The notes under the pieces were generated by a model. The model made no database searches. It had not been told where the DNA came from and saw only the letters and a list, made by a program, of their open reading frames with translations. Shown one piece after another: positions 6,713 through 15,429 of a stretch of 22,292 nt of DNA. Position 1 is the stretch's first letter. The number at the start of each line of letters is the position of its first letter. This DNA comes from Wenyingzhuangia sp. (GTDB taxonomy: Bacteria; Bacteroidota; Bacteroidia; Flavobacteriales; Flavobacteriaceae). The stretch is taken from assembly GCA_020628175.1 (NCBI GenBank), contig JAHDFK010000023.1, forward strand, positions 1 through 22,292, written 5' to 3'. The position numbers were made by a program, and so were the translations under genes.

Positions 6713-9700
6713 TATTCTTGAAATAATTCTTCAATCAATTTGATGTGTTCTATAAATTCGTTTTCTATTTTTTGTTTGTAGGCTTCGTCTTTTTCGTATT
6801 TATTCACATCGGCAGCTACAGTTTGGTACATTCTAAATTCTGTTTCTACATCATCAAAAATATAATTGATACTTGCGGAGCTAAATTGTGCGTAATACCT
6901 TAGCTTTTCTTGAAATTTCTGAATTAAAATATCGGCTGCTTTTCTAGCTTTTTCAGGTTTGTTTAACAAATAGTATTGCTCAGGAAAACCAAGGCAAACT
7001 CCATATTGTTTGTAGGTATTAATAGGGAGTTTGTTAAAGCTTAAGTCTAGCATTTCTTCGGCTTTATCAAGTTTGTTTTCGTTCATTAAAACTTCTACCA
7101 GTCTCGATATGTTGTTTCTATAGTTGATAGAGTTTCGTCTAGATTCTGCATCTACATAAAAATCGTGTCCATGGTTTCCAAAGTCCCAATCTTTCATAAT
7201 ATCATAACTCTTGTCGGCATCCATTCTCCCCATTCCTAAAATTCCATATTCGCTAGTTGTTTTAATAGGTACTAGCTGAAATGACATTCCGTCTAATTGT
7301 AAGTAATCTTTAAGCCACAAGTACTCTTCATCTGCATTAGAACCTCCTGTAAAGTAAATAGGTCGTTCCCAGTTATTGTTTGCTAAAATATCGAGCATTA
7401 AAGTTCTGTTTTTTGTCAAACCAACTCTGTCAATATCTAAATCCATGTAAGCAACTATAGAATCTGCATCTTTTGCTTTTACAATACCATTTTTTAGTAC
7501 AGCTTGTTTGTCAACTTGCAATCTTAATTTGTTACTCGGATAAAATTTCTCGAATGTATTTTCTTTAACTTCTATATAGGTACGTTTGTCGTCAGAACTA
7601 ATCCACTTCATAAAATCTTTCAAATCCCATCTTTCTTCAGATTGCCCTGTGTGGTAAGCAACATCTAAAGTACCATGCTTGTATTGTTGGTGGTTTAATT
7701 GAGATGGAATAGGAGGGGCGTCATAAGTAGTGCGTTTCATTTGATCTATATACCAATCTGTAGCCAATAAACTTGTATTGATAATTTTTATATCAGTTCT
7801 GTACCCTTCTACTTCTTGCATATACCATAACGGAAATGTATCGTTATCTCCAATAGTAAATAAAATAGCGTTTTTATCACAAGAGTCTAAGTAAGCTTTA
7901 GCATTAAAATAGGCAGAATATTTATGAGATCTATCATGATCGTCCCAGTTTTCAGAAGCCATTACAACTGGCGAAATAAGTAAACAGATTACAGGTATTG
8001 CAATTGCAATACTTTTAGAGTTTTTATAAGTACTTATTTTTTCGAAAATAGCATACACACCAAAGCCTACCCACATCGCAAAAATATAGAACGAACCTAC
8101 TACGGCATAATCTCTTTCTCTTGGTTCAAAAGGTTTTGGATTTGTGTAAAAAATAATAGCAAAACCTGTAAATACAAAGAATAATAAAAGGTTGTAAAAG
8201 TTACGTTTGTCTCTGTTGTATTGAAATACAAGACCTATAATTCCTAAAATTAGCGGAATACCATAGTAAATATTTCTTCCTTTGTTATTTAGCGCATCAC
8301 TTGGTAAGTTGGTTTGTGGTCCTGCGTTTATTCTATCTATAAAAGAAATTCCAGAAAGCCAATTTCCGTTGGTGTCTAACCTTCCTTGTATATCATTTTG
8401 TTTTCCTACAAAATTCCAAAGTAAATATCTAAAATACATATACCCAAATTGATATTTGGTCATGAATTCTATGTTTTTGGCAAAACTAGGTTTGGCTTTG
8501 CTTTTGGAAGGAATCCCTACAATAGATTTGTAGTTTTGTTCTAAACCAGGCACTACCATTCTAGGAATAAAACCCTTGTGTTTGTTAGAAGTTTTTTCGA
8601 TTGCGTTTTTGTAGTTGTTTACAATAACATACTTTCCTGTTTTTTCGTTTTTTTCGTATTTCGGTTTGGCGTCAATTAAAATAGGTTCACCATTAGCATC
8701 TAAAGCGGAGCTGTTATCGTATTTAGAGGAGTAATAAGTGTCGTAAAATACATTTGCATCTCCGTATTGCTCTCTATTGTAATACGCAAGTAATTCTCTA
8801 GCCGATGAAGGATTATTTTCGTTTATTGTAGTGCTTGCATTGGCTCTTATAGGTAGCATTAACCAGCAAGAAAACCCAATCATTACAAACAGAATGGCTA
8901 ACAAAGATAGGTTGGCTAAATATTTCTTGTTTTTACGAGTGTAGTTTAATCCAAAATAAAAACCAACAACAATTAATACACCAGCAAAAATGGTTCCCGA
9001 GTTAAATGGTAAACCTAAGTTGTTCACGAAAAATAATTCGGATATACTAAAGAATTTAAGTGTAAAGGGAAATAGAAATTTGAATACAAAAATTAATACT
9101 CCAATTGCAATAGCGTTCGCTACAATAAAGTTTTTTACAGTGTATTTTTGGTAATAATGATTTAAGTAAATAAAAACAATAGATGGTATTACTAATAAGG
9201 ATAAGATGTGTACCCCAAAAGAAAGCCCTACTACAAAACAAATTACAATGAGCCATTTGTTTCCTCTAGCGTTTGAAAACGATTTTTCCCATTTTAAACC
9301 TAGCCAAAATAACAGTGCCATTAAAAAAGATGACATGGCGTATACTTCTCCTTCTACGGCACTAAACCAAAAACTATCAGAAAATGTATAAGTTAAAGAT
9401 CCAACAAATGCAGCGCCAAGAATTGCTATATCTGCATTTATAGAGCTTGTATTGTTTTTAAGAGCAATACGTCTAATTAAATTTGTAAGCGACCAAAACA
9501 TAAAAAGTATCGTGAAGGCGCTTGCCAATCCAGACATAAAATTTACCATGTAAGCAACGGTACTATTAGAACTGCTAAATATGGCAAAAAACGCTCCTAA
9601 CATCTGAAAAAGAGGCGCTCCTGGTGGGTGGCCTACTTCAAGTTTTACTGCGGTTGATATGTATTCTCCACAATCCCAAAAACTTACTGTAGGTTCTAAA

Positions 9701-9783
9701 GTTAGCGTGTAGGTTGCTAATGCTATAAAAAAGGCAATCCATCCAAGGATAATATTCCACTTTTGATACGTATTTTCTTTCAT
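6712..9783 (-). CDS. DUF2723 multi-pass membrane protein (TMEM260-like, putative glycosyltransferase)
   Basis: A 1023-residue inner-membrane protein of the DUF2723 family, very common in Bacteroidetes. The N-terminal half (about 1-620) has roughly a dozen hydrophobic segments. It carries the family signature EPTVSFWDCGEY (about 29-40) and HPPGAPLFQMLG shortly after, the arrangement of a GT-C glycosyltransferase with an acidic active-site loop. A large soluble C-terminal part (about 620-1023) includes IGDNDTFPLWY and ends in helical repeats. Human TMEM260, a member of this family, is a protein O-mannosyltransferase, so a role in lipid-linked sugar transfer to envelope proteins or glycans is plausible but not shown here. 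It is the first gene of a two-gene operon with the deacetylase. A -7 element lies at 9813-9820 and a 14-bp palindrome directly before the start. Confidence 0.93.
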   Translation of the reverse strand: MKENTYQKWNIILGWIAFFIALATYTLTLEPTVSFWDCGEYISTAVKLEVGHPPGAPLFQMLGAFFAIFSSSNSTVAYMVNFMSGLASAFTILFMFWSLTNLIRRIALKNNTSSINADIAILGAAFVGSLTYTFSDSFWFSAVEGEVYAMSSFLMALLFWLGLKWEKSFSNARGNKWLIVICFVVGLSFGVHILSLLVIPSIVFIYLNHYYQKYTVKNFIVANAIAIGVLIFVFKFLFPFTLKFFSISELFFVNNLGLPFNSGTIFAGVLIVVGFYFGLNYTRKNKKYLANLSLLAILFVMIGFSCWLMLPIRANASTTINENNPSSARELLAYYNREQYGDANVFYDTYYSSKYDNSSALDANGEPILIDAKPKYEKNEKTGKYVIVNNYKNAIEKTSNKHKGFIPRMVVPGLEQNYKSIVGIPSKSKAKPSFAKNIEFMTKYQFGYMYFRYLLWNFVGKQNDIQGRLDTNGNWLSGISFIDRINAGPQTNLPSDALNNKGRNIYYGIPLILGIIGLVFQYNRDKRNFYNLLLFFVFTGFAIIFYTNPKPFEPRERDYAVVGSFYIFAMWVGFGVYAIFEKISTYKNSKSIAIAIPVICLLISPVVMASENWDDHDRSHKYSAYFNAKAYLDSCDKNAILFTIGDNDTFPLWYMQEVEGYRTDIKIINTSLLATDWYIDQMKRTTYDAPPIPSQLNHQQYKHGTLDVAYHTGQSEERWDLKDFMKWISSDDKRTYIEVKENTFEKFYPSNKLRLQVDKQAVLKNGIVKAKDADSIVAYMDLDIDRVGLTKNRTLMLDILANNNWERPIYFTGGSNADEEYLWLKDYLQLDGMSFQLVPIKTTSEYGILGMGRMDADKSYDIMKDWDFGNHGHDFYVDAESRRNSINYRNNISRLVEVLMNENKLDKAEEMLDLSFNKLPINTYKQYGVCLGFPEQYYLLNKPEKARKAADILIQKFQEKLRYYAQFSSASINYIFDDVETEFRMYQTVAADVNKYEKDEAYKQKIENEFIEHIKLIEELFQE

Positions 9784-9784
9784 T

Positions 9785-9798
9785 GATAAACGTTTATC
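9785..9798. promoter_or_regulatory. 14-bp perfect palindrome before the DUF2723 start
   Basis: GATAAACGTTTATC is a perfect 14-bp palindrome one base upstream of the DUF2723 start codon and downstream of the -7 element. It could be an operator for a dimeric repressor acting just after the transcription start. A hairpin is less likely because there is almost no loop. No regulator gene is visible nearby. Confidence 0.4.
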
Positions 9799-9812
9799 CT
9801 AAATTTTAAACA

Positions 9813-9820
9813 CAAATTTA
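9813..9820 (-). promoter_or_regulatory. Promoter -7 element of DUF2723-deacetylase operon
   Basis: The minus strand reads TAAATTTG, a full match to the Bacteroidetes -7 consensus TAnnTTTG, about 30 bases before the start codon. A TTG at 9836-9838 is only 15 bases further upstream, shorter than usual for a -33 element, so the assignment is moderate. Confidence 0.45.
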
Positions 9821-9942
9821 ATTAAATATTAATCTCAAGATAGAGAAACACTAAAAATGTTGTGAATGTGTTCTTGTTCAATATCTAATTAAATAATTAA
9901 TGAGTTGATAATCATTCTGGTATGATTTTTTTGAAAAAAAGT

Positions 9943-9973
9943 TTTGATAAACTGTTAATGTAGTCTATATTTG
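9943..9973 (+). promoter_or_regulatory. Promoter of first tRNA-Gln
   Basis: TTTG (9943-9946), a 19-base spacer and TATATTTG (9966-9973) match the Bacteroidetes sigma-A consensus TTTG/N19/TAnnTTTG exactly. The expected transcript start is about ten bases before the mature tRNA end. Confidence 0.9.
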
Positions 9974-10065
9974 CACCCGCAAATGCACTGTCCCATGGTG
10001 TAATGGTAACACAGCGGTTTTTGGTACCGTCGTTCAAGGTTCGAGTCCTTGTGGGACAACAAAAA
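9966..10065 (+). repeat. 100-bp direct repeat, copy 1 (tRNA-Gln unit)
   Basis: Positions 9966-10065 and 10129-10228 are identical except for one base (T9984 versus C10147). The repeat runs from the -7 element through the tRNA to the first bases of the terminator, with a period of 163 bases. It is a tandem duplication of the tRNA unit whose terminator arms have since diverged. Confidence 0.9.
9989..10059 (+). tRNA. tRNA-Gln (anticodon TTG), copy 1
   Basis: 71 bases folding as a complete cloverleaf. The acceptor stem is TGTCCCA with TGGGACA and discriminator A. The anticodon stem GCGGT/ACCGT closes the loop TTTTGGT with anticodon TTG at 10021-10023, and the T arm contains GTTCGAGTC. The U1-A72 pair is a known glutamine tRNA feature. 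CCA is not encoded. The gene has its own promoter and terminator. Confidence 0.97.
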
Positions 10066-10097
10066 ACTCTTAGTTTTTACTAAGAGTTTTTTTTTTT
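10061..10097 (+). terminator. Terminator of first tRNA-Gln
   Basis: ACTCTTAGT/ACTAAGAGT with the loop TTTT, extended by A-T pairs and followed by a run of T. It is a clear Rho-independent terminator that separates the two tRNA units. Confidence 0.9.
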
Positions 10098-10105
10098 AAA
10101 AAAGT

Positions 10106-10136
10106 TTTGTAAAAACATTTATCTAACTTATATTTG
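10106..10136 (+). promoter_or_regulatory. Promoter of second tRNA-Gln
   Basis: TTTG (10106-10109), a 19-base spacer and TATATTTG (10129-10136) repeat the exact consensus spacing of the first copy, although most of the spacer differs. This shows that both elements are kept by selection. Confidence 0.9.
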
Positions 10137-10228
10137 CACCCGCAAACGCACTGTCCCATGGTGTAATGGTAACACAGCGGTTTTTGGTACCGTCGTTCAA
10201 GGTTCGAGTCCTTGTGGGACAACAAAAA
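10129..10228 (+). repeat. 100-bp direct repeat, copy 2 (tRNA-Gln unit)
   Basis: Second copy of the tRNA-Gln unit, 99 of 100 bases identical to 9966-10065. Both tRNA bodies are intact, so neither copy is a partial attachment-site remnant. Confidence 0.9.
10152..10222 (+). tRNA. tRNA-Gln (anticodon TTG), copy 2
   Basis: 71 bases, identical to the first tRNA-Gln in every position, with the same cloverleaf and anticodon TTG (10184-10186). It is followed by its own terminator. The 172 bases from its end to the next gene hold that terminator and AT-rich sequence, with no ORF and no clear promoter element. Confidence 0.97.
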
Positions 10229-10263
10229 GCTTCTAATCTTAATTGATTCGAAGCTTTTTTTAT
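10224..10263 (+). terminator. Terminator of second tRNA-Gln
   Basis: AAAAAGCTTC pairs with GAAGCTTTTT, with an inner AATC/GATT stem after one mismatch and the loop TTAATT, followed by a T run. It is a Rho-independent terminator that isolates the tRNAs from the glycosidase cluster. Confidence 0.85.
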
Positions 10264-10394
10264 TTTGTTGAGGTTTTACATGTGGTTTTTTTATAGAATT
10301 TCACTTGTTTTCTTTATAAAACTCCACATTCTTCTTTAAATTCATTATTTTAGACGGTTCAATTTTTTGATTACCCCATCTTTAATTACTAGAT

Positions 10395-12668
10395 ATGAAA
10401 AATATTTTTTTAAGTTTCATTGTGTTTATCTGCGTTTGTGTAAACGCTCAAGAGAAAACTTTGGCCGAAAAAGCAAATGATAAAATTAAAGAATTAAACG
10501 ACTTAATTGCTGAGGCAGAGAAGCAAAATATAGATGTTTTTAAAGAAAAAACAACAATAGCTACTGCAAAAATGTTTCTAAAGTTTGCAGATTGGGATGC
10601 TGCGAATATTACTACAAATACAACATTGTTTAAAAATGTACCCCTTTATAGAGATAATGCGACTGTAGAGGCTAAAAATTTAGCTCGTTTTGAAAGGAAT
10701 GAAGTAAATGAAATTTTAGATACAGCTATTAAAAACTTAAACGTTGTATTAAAAGGAGGGGCAGTACGTCAAAAATCAGTACTAATTGATTGGGGTGCTG
10801 TAGAAATTCAAAACGACCATGTAAGTTATAATGGAGTTCCTGTTTTCTTAACAGATTTTTTATTGAAACCTAAAAGGAGAGAGCTAAATACATATTTTGG
10901 AGATCAAGATGCGTTTTCTACCACAACATCGTATTTATCAGCTACAGATGGCTTGGTAAAACAGAGTGTAATAGATGTTTTAGATAGAAAAACTAAGTCT
11001 GATTTAGGGGTGATTACCTTTAATCACAGTCAAATTGACGATTGGATGTTAGAAAAATATGGAAATGAGTTTTTGTTGAATAAAAATTCATTTACTGTTT
11101 ATGATATCGATCATCCTGCGGCAAGAAAAATAGAGAAAAATATTTTATCAGAAATAGTACCTTATACAGCAGGGCATAAAATATCAGAACTAGGATATAT
11201 ACTGGATAATTTCCCCAATTTTTCAAGCTATACAACCCAAGGTGTGATGGCTAGTGGAACAAACACTGTTACAAAGTTTACCAAGCAGAAATTTAAATTT
11301 TGGTTGGAAAAAAAATACACATCCATAGCGAATTTGAATAAAAAATGGAAAACAACTTATGTTGATTTTGACGCAGTAAACTCGGAGATACCTTTAGATA
11401 TAAAGACACAAGGAAGTCCTATATGGTACGATTGGTCTTTGTTTAATATGTATAGAGTTACAGATTGGTATACCTATCTAAAATATAGAGTACAAAAAGA
11501 TGATCCTGAGGCAAAAGTACATGTAAAATTAAATACAGATTTATGGACTTCTAATGATAGATCTCATGGTGTTGACTTTGAAGCAATCACAAAATTAAGT
11601 GGTTTGCTTGGTAATAGTACAGGAGCTAAGCATATAGAAGCCTTAGCAAAAAAAGATTCATGGCGTATAAAGTACGATTTTGATTGGAGAGAACTTTGTA
11701 TGGGATATGATTTTATGAAATCTATCAGTCCTAATAAATTACTGTTCAATTCTCAATCTCATTTTATATCGTCTTTAAATTCTCAAGATTTATATTTGGA
11801 TCCGAATTATGCAAGAGCTGTGTTTTGGTTGTCTCATATGTATGGAGAAAGTATAAATAATATATGGTATTGGCCAAGGCGTCATGACGGATCTTTACGT
11901 ATAGATATGAGTAGTAAATTGTATGCAGGGTCTATAAATCAACAAGCGCGTGTAACCAATGAGGTTGCGATGACAATGATAGATTTAAATGCCAATGCTG
12001 AAACAATTTTAGAGATTCAGCGTCAGAGAAAACCTGTAAGAATTTTTTACTCTAAAACCTCTGCCATTCAAAAGAAAAATCATATGGATCAGGTTTTTGA
12101 GTTGTATGAATCGTTAAATTTTAATGGAGTTCCTTTAGGTTTTGTTACAGAAGATATTTTAAAATCTCAAGAACCAAATTGGGATATTGTGCTAGTAAAA
12201 AATACAGAATATGTAACAGAAAACGAATTTGAGGCTTTGCAATCTTATTTAAACAATGGTGGTACAATTATTGTGGATAGTCAAAGTTTACAGAAAAATG
12301 CATATGGACAATCGTTAAATAAAAAATTAACAGCTTCTAATGGAAAAATTATCAATGTAGAGTCGTTAAGTGAATTTGCTACGGAAGGATATACCATCTT
12401 AAAAGAAAAAGGAAGTTATCCAGAAATAGAAGTAAAAGAAATTAACGGTACCGGAGCAAATGGATGTGTATGGAGAGTTGTAAAGAATAAAGAAGGTAAA
12501 GAAGTACTATCAATAATAAATTTAGGTAAAACAGAAGCTAAATTAACAATTACAAGAAAAGGCGTTAGAAATATAATTTGCAGAGATATAATTACAGGTA
12601 CAAGTAAAAGCGCAATTCCTGTTTTAGCTCCTTTGGATGTGTATTTTGTTGAAATTGAAAAATTATAG
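10395..12668 (+). CDS. Secreted GH42-like clan GH-A protein, catalytic glutamates apparently missing
   Basis: A 757-residue exported protein with a signal peptide ending near VCVNA (residues 14-18). It has a helical N-terminal region (about 20-120) and a TIM-barrel resembling GH42/agarase-like clan GH-A enzymes (about 120-535, with NGVPVFLTDF, SPIWYDWSLFNMYRVTDW and NNIWYWPRR). A flavodoxin-like domain like the GH42 trimerisation domain (about 545-640) and a small C-terminal beta domain follow. Two positions are odd. Clan GH-A places the acid/base Glu after Asn on strand 4, but here the segment reads LDNFPNF, with F273 in that place. The presumed nucleophile strand reads LLFNSQSHF, with Q454 where I expect Glu. 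The protein may be a non-hydrolytic, glycan-binding relative, or the active residues lie elsewhere. It is first in a cluster with GH2 and sulfatase genes. Exact CAZy family not assigned. Confidence 0.78.
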   Translation: MKNIFLSFIVFICVCVNAQEKTLAEKANDKIKELNDLIAEAEKQNIDVFKEKTTIATAKMFLKFADWDAANITTNTTLFKNVPLYRDNATVEAKNLARFERNEVNEILDTAIKNLNVVLKGGAVRQKSVLIDWGAVEIQNDHVSYNGVPVFLTDFLLKPKRRELNTYFGDQDAFSTTTSYLSATDGLVKQSVIDVLDRKTKSDLGVITFNHSQIDDWMLEKYGNEFLLNKNSFTVYDIDHPAARKIEKNILSEIVPYTAGHKISELGYILDNFPNFSSYTTQGVMASGTNTVTKFTKQKFKFWLEKKYTSIANLNKKWKTTYVDFDAVNSEIPLDIKTQGSPIWYDWSLFNMYRVTDWYTYLKYRVQKDDPEAKVHVKLNTDLWTSNDRSHGVDFEAITKLSGLLGNSTGAKHIEALAKKDSWRIKYDFDWRELCMGYDFMKSISPNKLLFNSQSHFISSLNSQDLYLDPNYARAVFWLSHMYGESINNIWYWPRRHDGSLRIDMSSKLYAGSINQQARVTNEVAMTMIDLNANAETILEIQRQRKPVRIFYSKTSAIQKKNHMDQVFELYESLNFNGVPLGFVTEDILKSQEPNWDIVLVKNTEYVTENEFEALQSYLNNGGTIIVDSQSLQKNAYGQSLNKKLTASNGKIINVESLSEFATEGYTILKEKGSYPEIEVKEINGTGANGCVWRVVKNKEGKEVLSIINLGKTEAKLTITRKGVRNIICRDIITGTSKSAIPVLAPLDVYFVEIEKL

Positions 12669-12791
12669 AAAATAAACAAACATACTTTAAGGTGCTTTTT
12701 AAATAATTTACATTGTTTGAAACGTAATTTTATGTAATATTGAACACCAATTGTGAAAATAATATAAAACGATAATAAAGTACAACTAAAA

Positions 12792-15329
12792 ATGATAAAA
12801 ATGAATAAAATGATGAGCTACTTAGCTCTTTTATTGTTCTGTTTTAGCTTTCAAAGTACAAAAGCTCAAAATAGAGAAACAGATTTTAATTTTGATTGGA
12901 AGTTTACATTGGTAAATGATGTAAATAAACCTACAAATTTACCTCTTGACGATAAGGAGTGGAGAGATGTAAGATTACCTCATGATTGGAGTGTTGAACA
13001 TAGTTTTGATGAAAAATTAGAAGGAGCTACAGGATATTTACCAGGAGGTATCGGTATTTATCAAAAACATTTTGATTCTCCGAAAAAGAGTGAAGATTCA
13101 AATACATACGTTTTGTTTGACGGAGTATATAATAATGCTACATTTTGGTTAAATGGTCAGTTGCTGGGTGAAAATCCATACGGATATTCTCCAACTTATT
13201 TTGATTTATCGAGTCATTTAAAAACAGATGGAACAAAAAACATATTAACGGTACATGTAGATCATTCTAGATATGCGGATTGTAGATGGTATACAGGTAG
13301 TGGTATTTACAGAAATGTAAAATTAGTTACTTTAGATAAATTACATATTCCAATTTGGGGAACATTTATTACTACACCAGAAGTAACGAAGCAAAATGCT
13401 ACAGTTAATTTAGAATTAAATGTTGAAAATGATAATGAAGAAATTTGTTCATTTAAAATTAAAACAAAAATCATTGACGCTACAGGGGTAACTGTTGCAG
13501 AAGTTACTGACAAACAAAAATTAGAGCCGGGTACAAAAGAGGTGTTTAATCAATCTTTAAAAGTTGTAAACCCTAAATTGTGGGATACTAAAAATCCTAA
13601 TATGTACAAAGCAGTCACTACGATTGTTAAAAAAGGAAAGGTAATAGATAGCTATACAACGCCTTTTGGTATAAGAAAATTATATTTTGATAAGGATTCT
13701 GGTTTCTTTTTAAATGACGAGCCTACTTTAGTAAAAGGAGTGTGTTTGCATCATGATGCAGGTTTGGTAGGAGCTGCAGTTCCTAAAGGAGTTTGGAGAA
13801 GAAGAATAGAAGAGTTGAAAGGGTGTGGTGTAAATGCGATAAGAACAGCTCATAACCCATATTCTCAAGAATTTTTAGATTTGTGTGATGAAATGGGGAT
13901 CTTAGTTCAGAATGAATTTTTTGATGAGTGGGATTATGCAAAAGATAAAAGAACAAATTACCATGATAGACATGATGATTATATTACACGAGGATATGTT
14001 GAACATTTTAGAGAATGGAGTAAAAGTGATTTAACACGTACAATGTTACGTGATAGAAATCACCCAAGTGTATTTCAATGGAGTATTGGTAACGAAATTG
14101 AATGGACATACTTACATTATAGATTCGTAACAGGATTTTGGAAAGACGTGAAGGATCCTCAGAATTCAGGTTCATATTGGGGAAGTGGTCCTATATTTTC
14201 AAGAGAAGAAATGAAAAGAAGGTACGATTCAATTCCTAAGCTAGAGTATAGTCTGACAAAAACTGCTGAAAGATTAGCTAAATGGACCAAAGAATTAGAT
14301 ACAACAAGACCTACAACAGCAAATCATGTTGTACCTCAAACTAGTTTGGTTAGTGGGTATGCAGATGCTGTTGATATTTCTGGATTTAGTTATAGAAACA
14401 AAGATATACCATGGGCGCTTAAAAATTTTACAGAAAAACACATTACAATTAATGAAAATCCAGGTACTTGGGACGATTGGAAACAAGTGATAGAAAACCC
14501 TGGTGTATTTAGTATTTTTATGTGGACAGGTATTGATTACATGGGAGAAAGACATGGAGATTGGCCACAAAAAAGTGCTTGGGGAGATTTATTAGATTTA
14601 GCAGGATTTAAATATCAAGGATGGAATTACTTTAAGAGTATATGGGTAAACAAGCCACATATCTCTATAGGTACTCTACCAATTGCAAGTTCCGGATTTA
14701 AGAAAAAAGGAACTTCTGGACAAGAGTTACCAGAAAATAGTAATTCGTACAATTGGAGAGATTCTAGAATGCATTGGAATTACGAAGAAGGAGAAGATGT
14801 AGTTGTTGAGGTATGTTCTAACCATACACAAGTAGAATTGTTTTTAAACGGACGTTCTTTAGGATACCGTAGTATGTCTGAAAGTCCAGATAGATTATTT
14901 AGATGGACTGTGCCTTTTGAAGCAGGTACATTAACTGCAAAAGCAGGTTTTGAAGGACAAGAAATTGTAGCTGAATTAAAAACAACAACAGCTCCTGTAA
15001 ATTTCTCTTTAACAACGGACAAACAAGAATTAGAAGCAGATGGGTACGATGTTGCACATTGTGTGGTTCAATTGTTAGATTTAGGTGGTCAGGCTGTAAG
15101 AGTAGAAAATACAGATATAGAGTTTGAGTTAAAAGGAGATGCTAAAATTTTAGGGGTAGATAATGGAGCGATGACAAATACGCAAGATTTTCAATCAAAT
15201 AAAATTACAACAGCTAAAGGTAGATGTTTGTTGATTTTACAATCTAAAAGAGGAGCAAAAGGTACGGTTGAGTTAATTGCTAAGTCAAAAACTTTAGGAA
15301 ATAAGTCAATTACAATCGATATTAAATAA
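12792..15329 (+). CDS. Secreted GH2 glycosidase (beta-galactosidase-like)
   Basis: An 845-residue GH2 enzyme with a signal peptide ending at KAQ. The start could also be the ATG at 12801, since the signal peptide works from either. GH2 architecture is clear: an N-terminal jelly-roll sugar-binding domain (LPHDWS near 60-66, FDGVYNNATFWLNG), an Ig-like domain, and a TIM barrel beginning near residue 310 with NAIRTAHNPY. The acid/base is E435 in SIGNEIEW. The likely nucleophile is E555 in TINENPGT. C-terminal Ig-like domains follow (about 670-845), the first resembling DUF4982. GH2 members cleave beta-galactosides, beta-mannosides or beta-glucuronides; with a sulfatase next door, exo-cleavage of galactan-type oligosaccharides is the favoured guess, not a demonstrated activity. 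It lies 123 bases after the GH42-like gene with no terminator between them. Confidence 0.92.
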   Translation: MIKMNKMMSYLALLLFCFSFQSTKAQNRETDFNFDWKFTLVNDVNKPTNLPLDDKEWRDVRLPHDWSVEHSFDEKLEGATGYLPGGIGIYQKHFDSPKKSEDSNTYVLFDGVYNNATFWLNGQLLGENPYGYSPTYFDLSSHLKTDGTKNILTVHVDHSRYADCRWYTGSGIYRNVKLVTLDKLHIPIWGTFITTPEVTKQNATVNLELNVENDNEEICSFKIKTKIIDATGVTVAEVTDKQKLEPGTKEVFNQSLKVVNPKLWDTKNPNMYKAVTTIVKKGKVIDSYTTPFGIRKLYFDKDSGFFLNDEPTLVKGVCLHHDAGLVGAAVPKGVWRRRIEELKGCGVNAIRTAHNPYSQEFLDLCDEMGILVQNEFFDEWDYAKDKRTNYHDRHDDYITRGYVEHFREWSKSDLTRTMLRDRNHPSVFQWSIGNEIEWTYLHYRFVTGFWKDVKDPQNSGSYWGSGPIFSREEMKRRYDSIPKLEYSLTKTAERLAKWTKELDTTRPTTANHVVPQTSLVSGYADAVDISGFSYRNKDIPWALKNFTEKHITINENPGTWDDWKQVIENPGVFSIFMWTGIDYMGERHGDWPQKSAWGDLLDLAGFKYQGWNYFKSIWVNKPHISIGTLPIASSGFKKKGTSGQELPENSNSYNWRDSRMHWNYEEGEDVVVEVCSNHTQVELFLNGRSLGYRSMSESPDRLFRWTVPFEAGTLTAKAGFEGQEIVAELKTTTAPVNFSLTTDKQELEADGYDVAHCVVQLLDLGGQAVRVENTDIEFELKGDAKILGVDNGAMTNTQDFQSNKITTAKGRCLLILQSKRGAKGTVELIAKSKTLGNKSITIDIK

Positions 15330-15345
15330 TATCAAAATAATTTTC

Positions 15346-15382
15346 AAAAAAAAAGAGGAGCTATTTAGTTCCTCTTTTTTTT
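15346..15382 (+). terminator. Terminator after the GH2 gene
   Basis: AGAGGAGCT pairs with AGTTCCTCT (one G-U pair) around a short loop, flanked by an A run and followed by eight T. The sulfatase downstream therefore probably has its own promoter or depends on readthrough. Confidence 0.85.
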
Positions 15383-15429
15383 GAAATAGAATCATCTGTT
15401 TTAATTTAAAAAATGTTTAGTTTTAAAGT

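Noticed and set aside
9966..10228. Direct tRNA repeats as attachment sites of an integrative element
   Set aside because: Both tRNA copies are complete with full promoters, only about 60 bases separate the repeats, and no integrase gene lies nearby. A tandem gene duplication explains them better.
10395..12668. Frameshift or sequencing error as cause of the missing catalytic residues
   Set aside because: The open frame is continuous and the flanking segments align on both sides of F273 and Q454. F would need more than one base change from Glu, so a single read error is unlikely.
12716..12742. Promoter before the GH2 gene (TTTG, 15-base spacer, TAATATTG)
   Set aside because: The spacer is short and the -7 box has a mismatch, so it is not reported as a feature.
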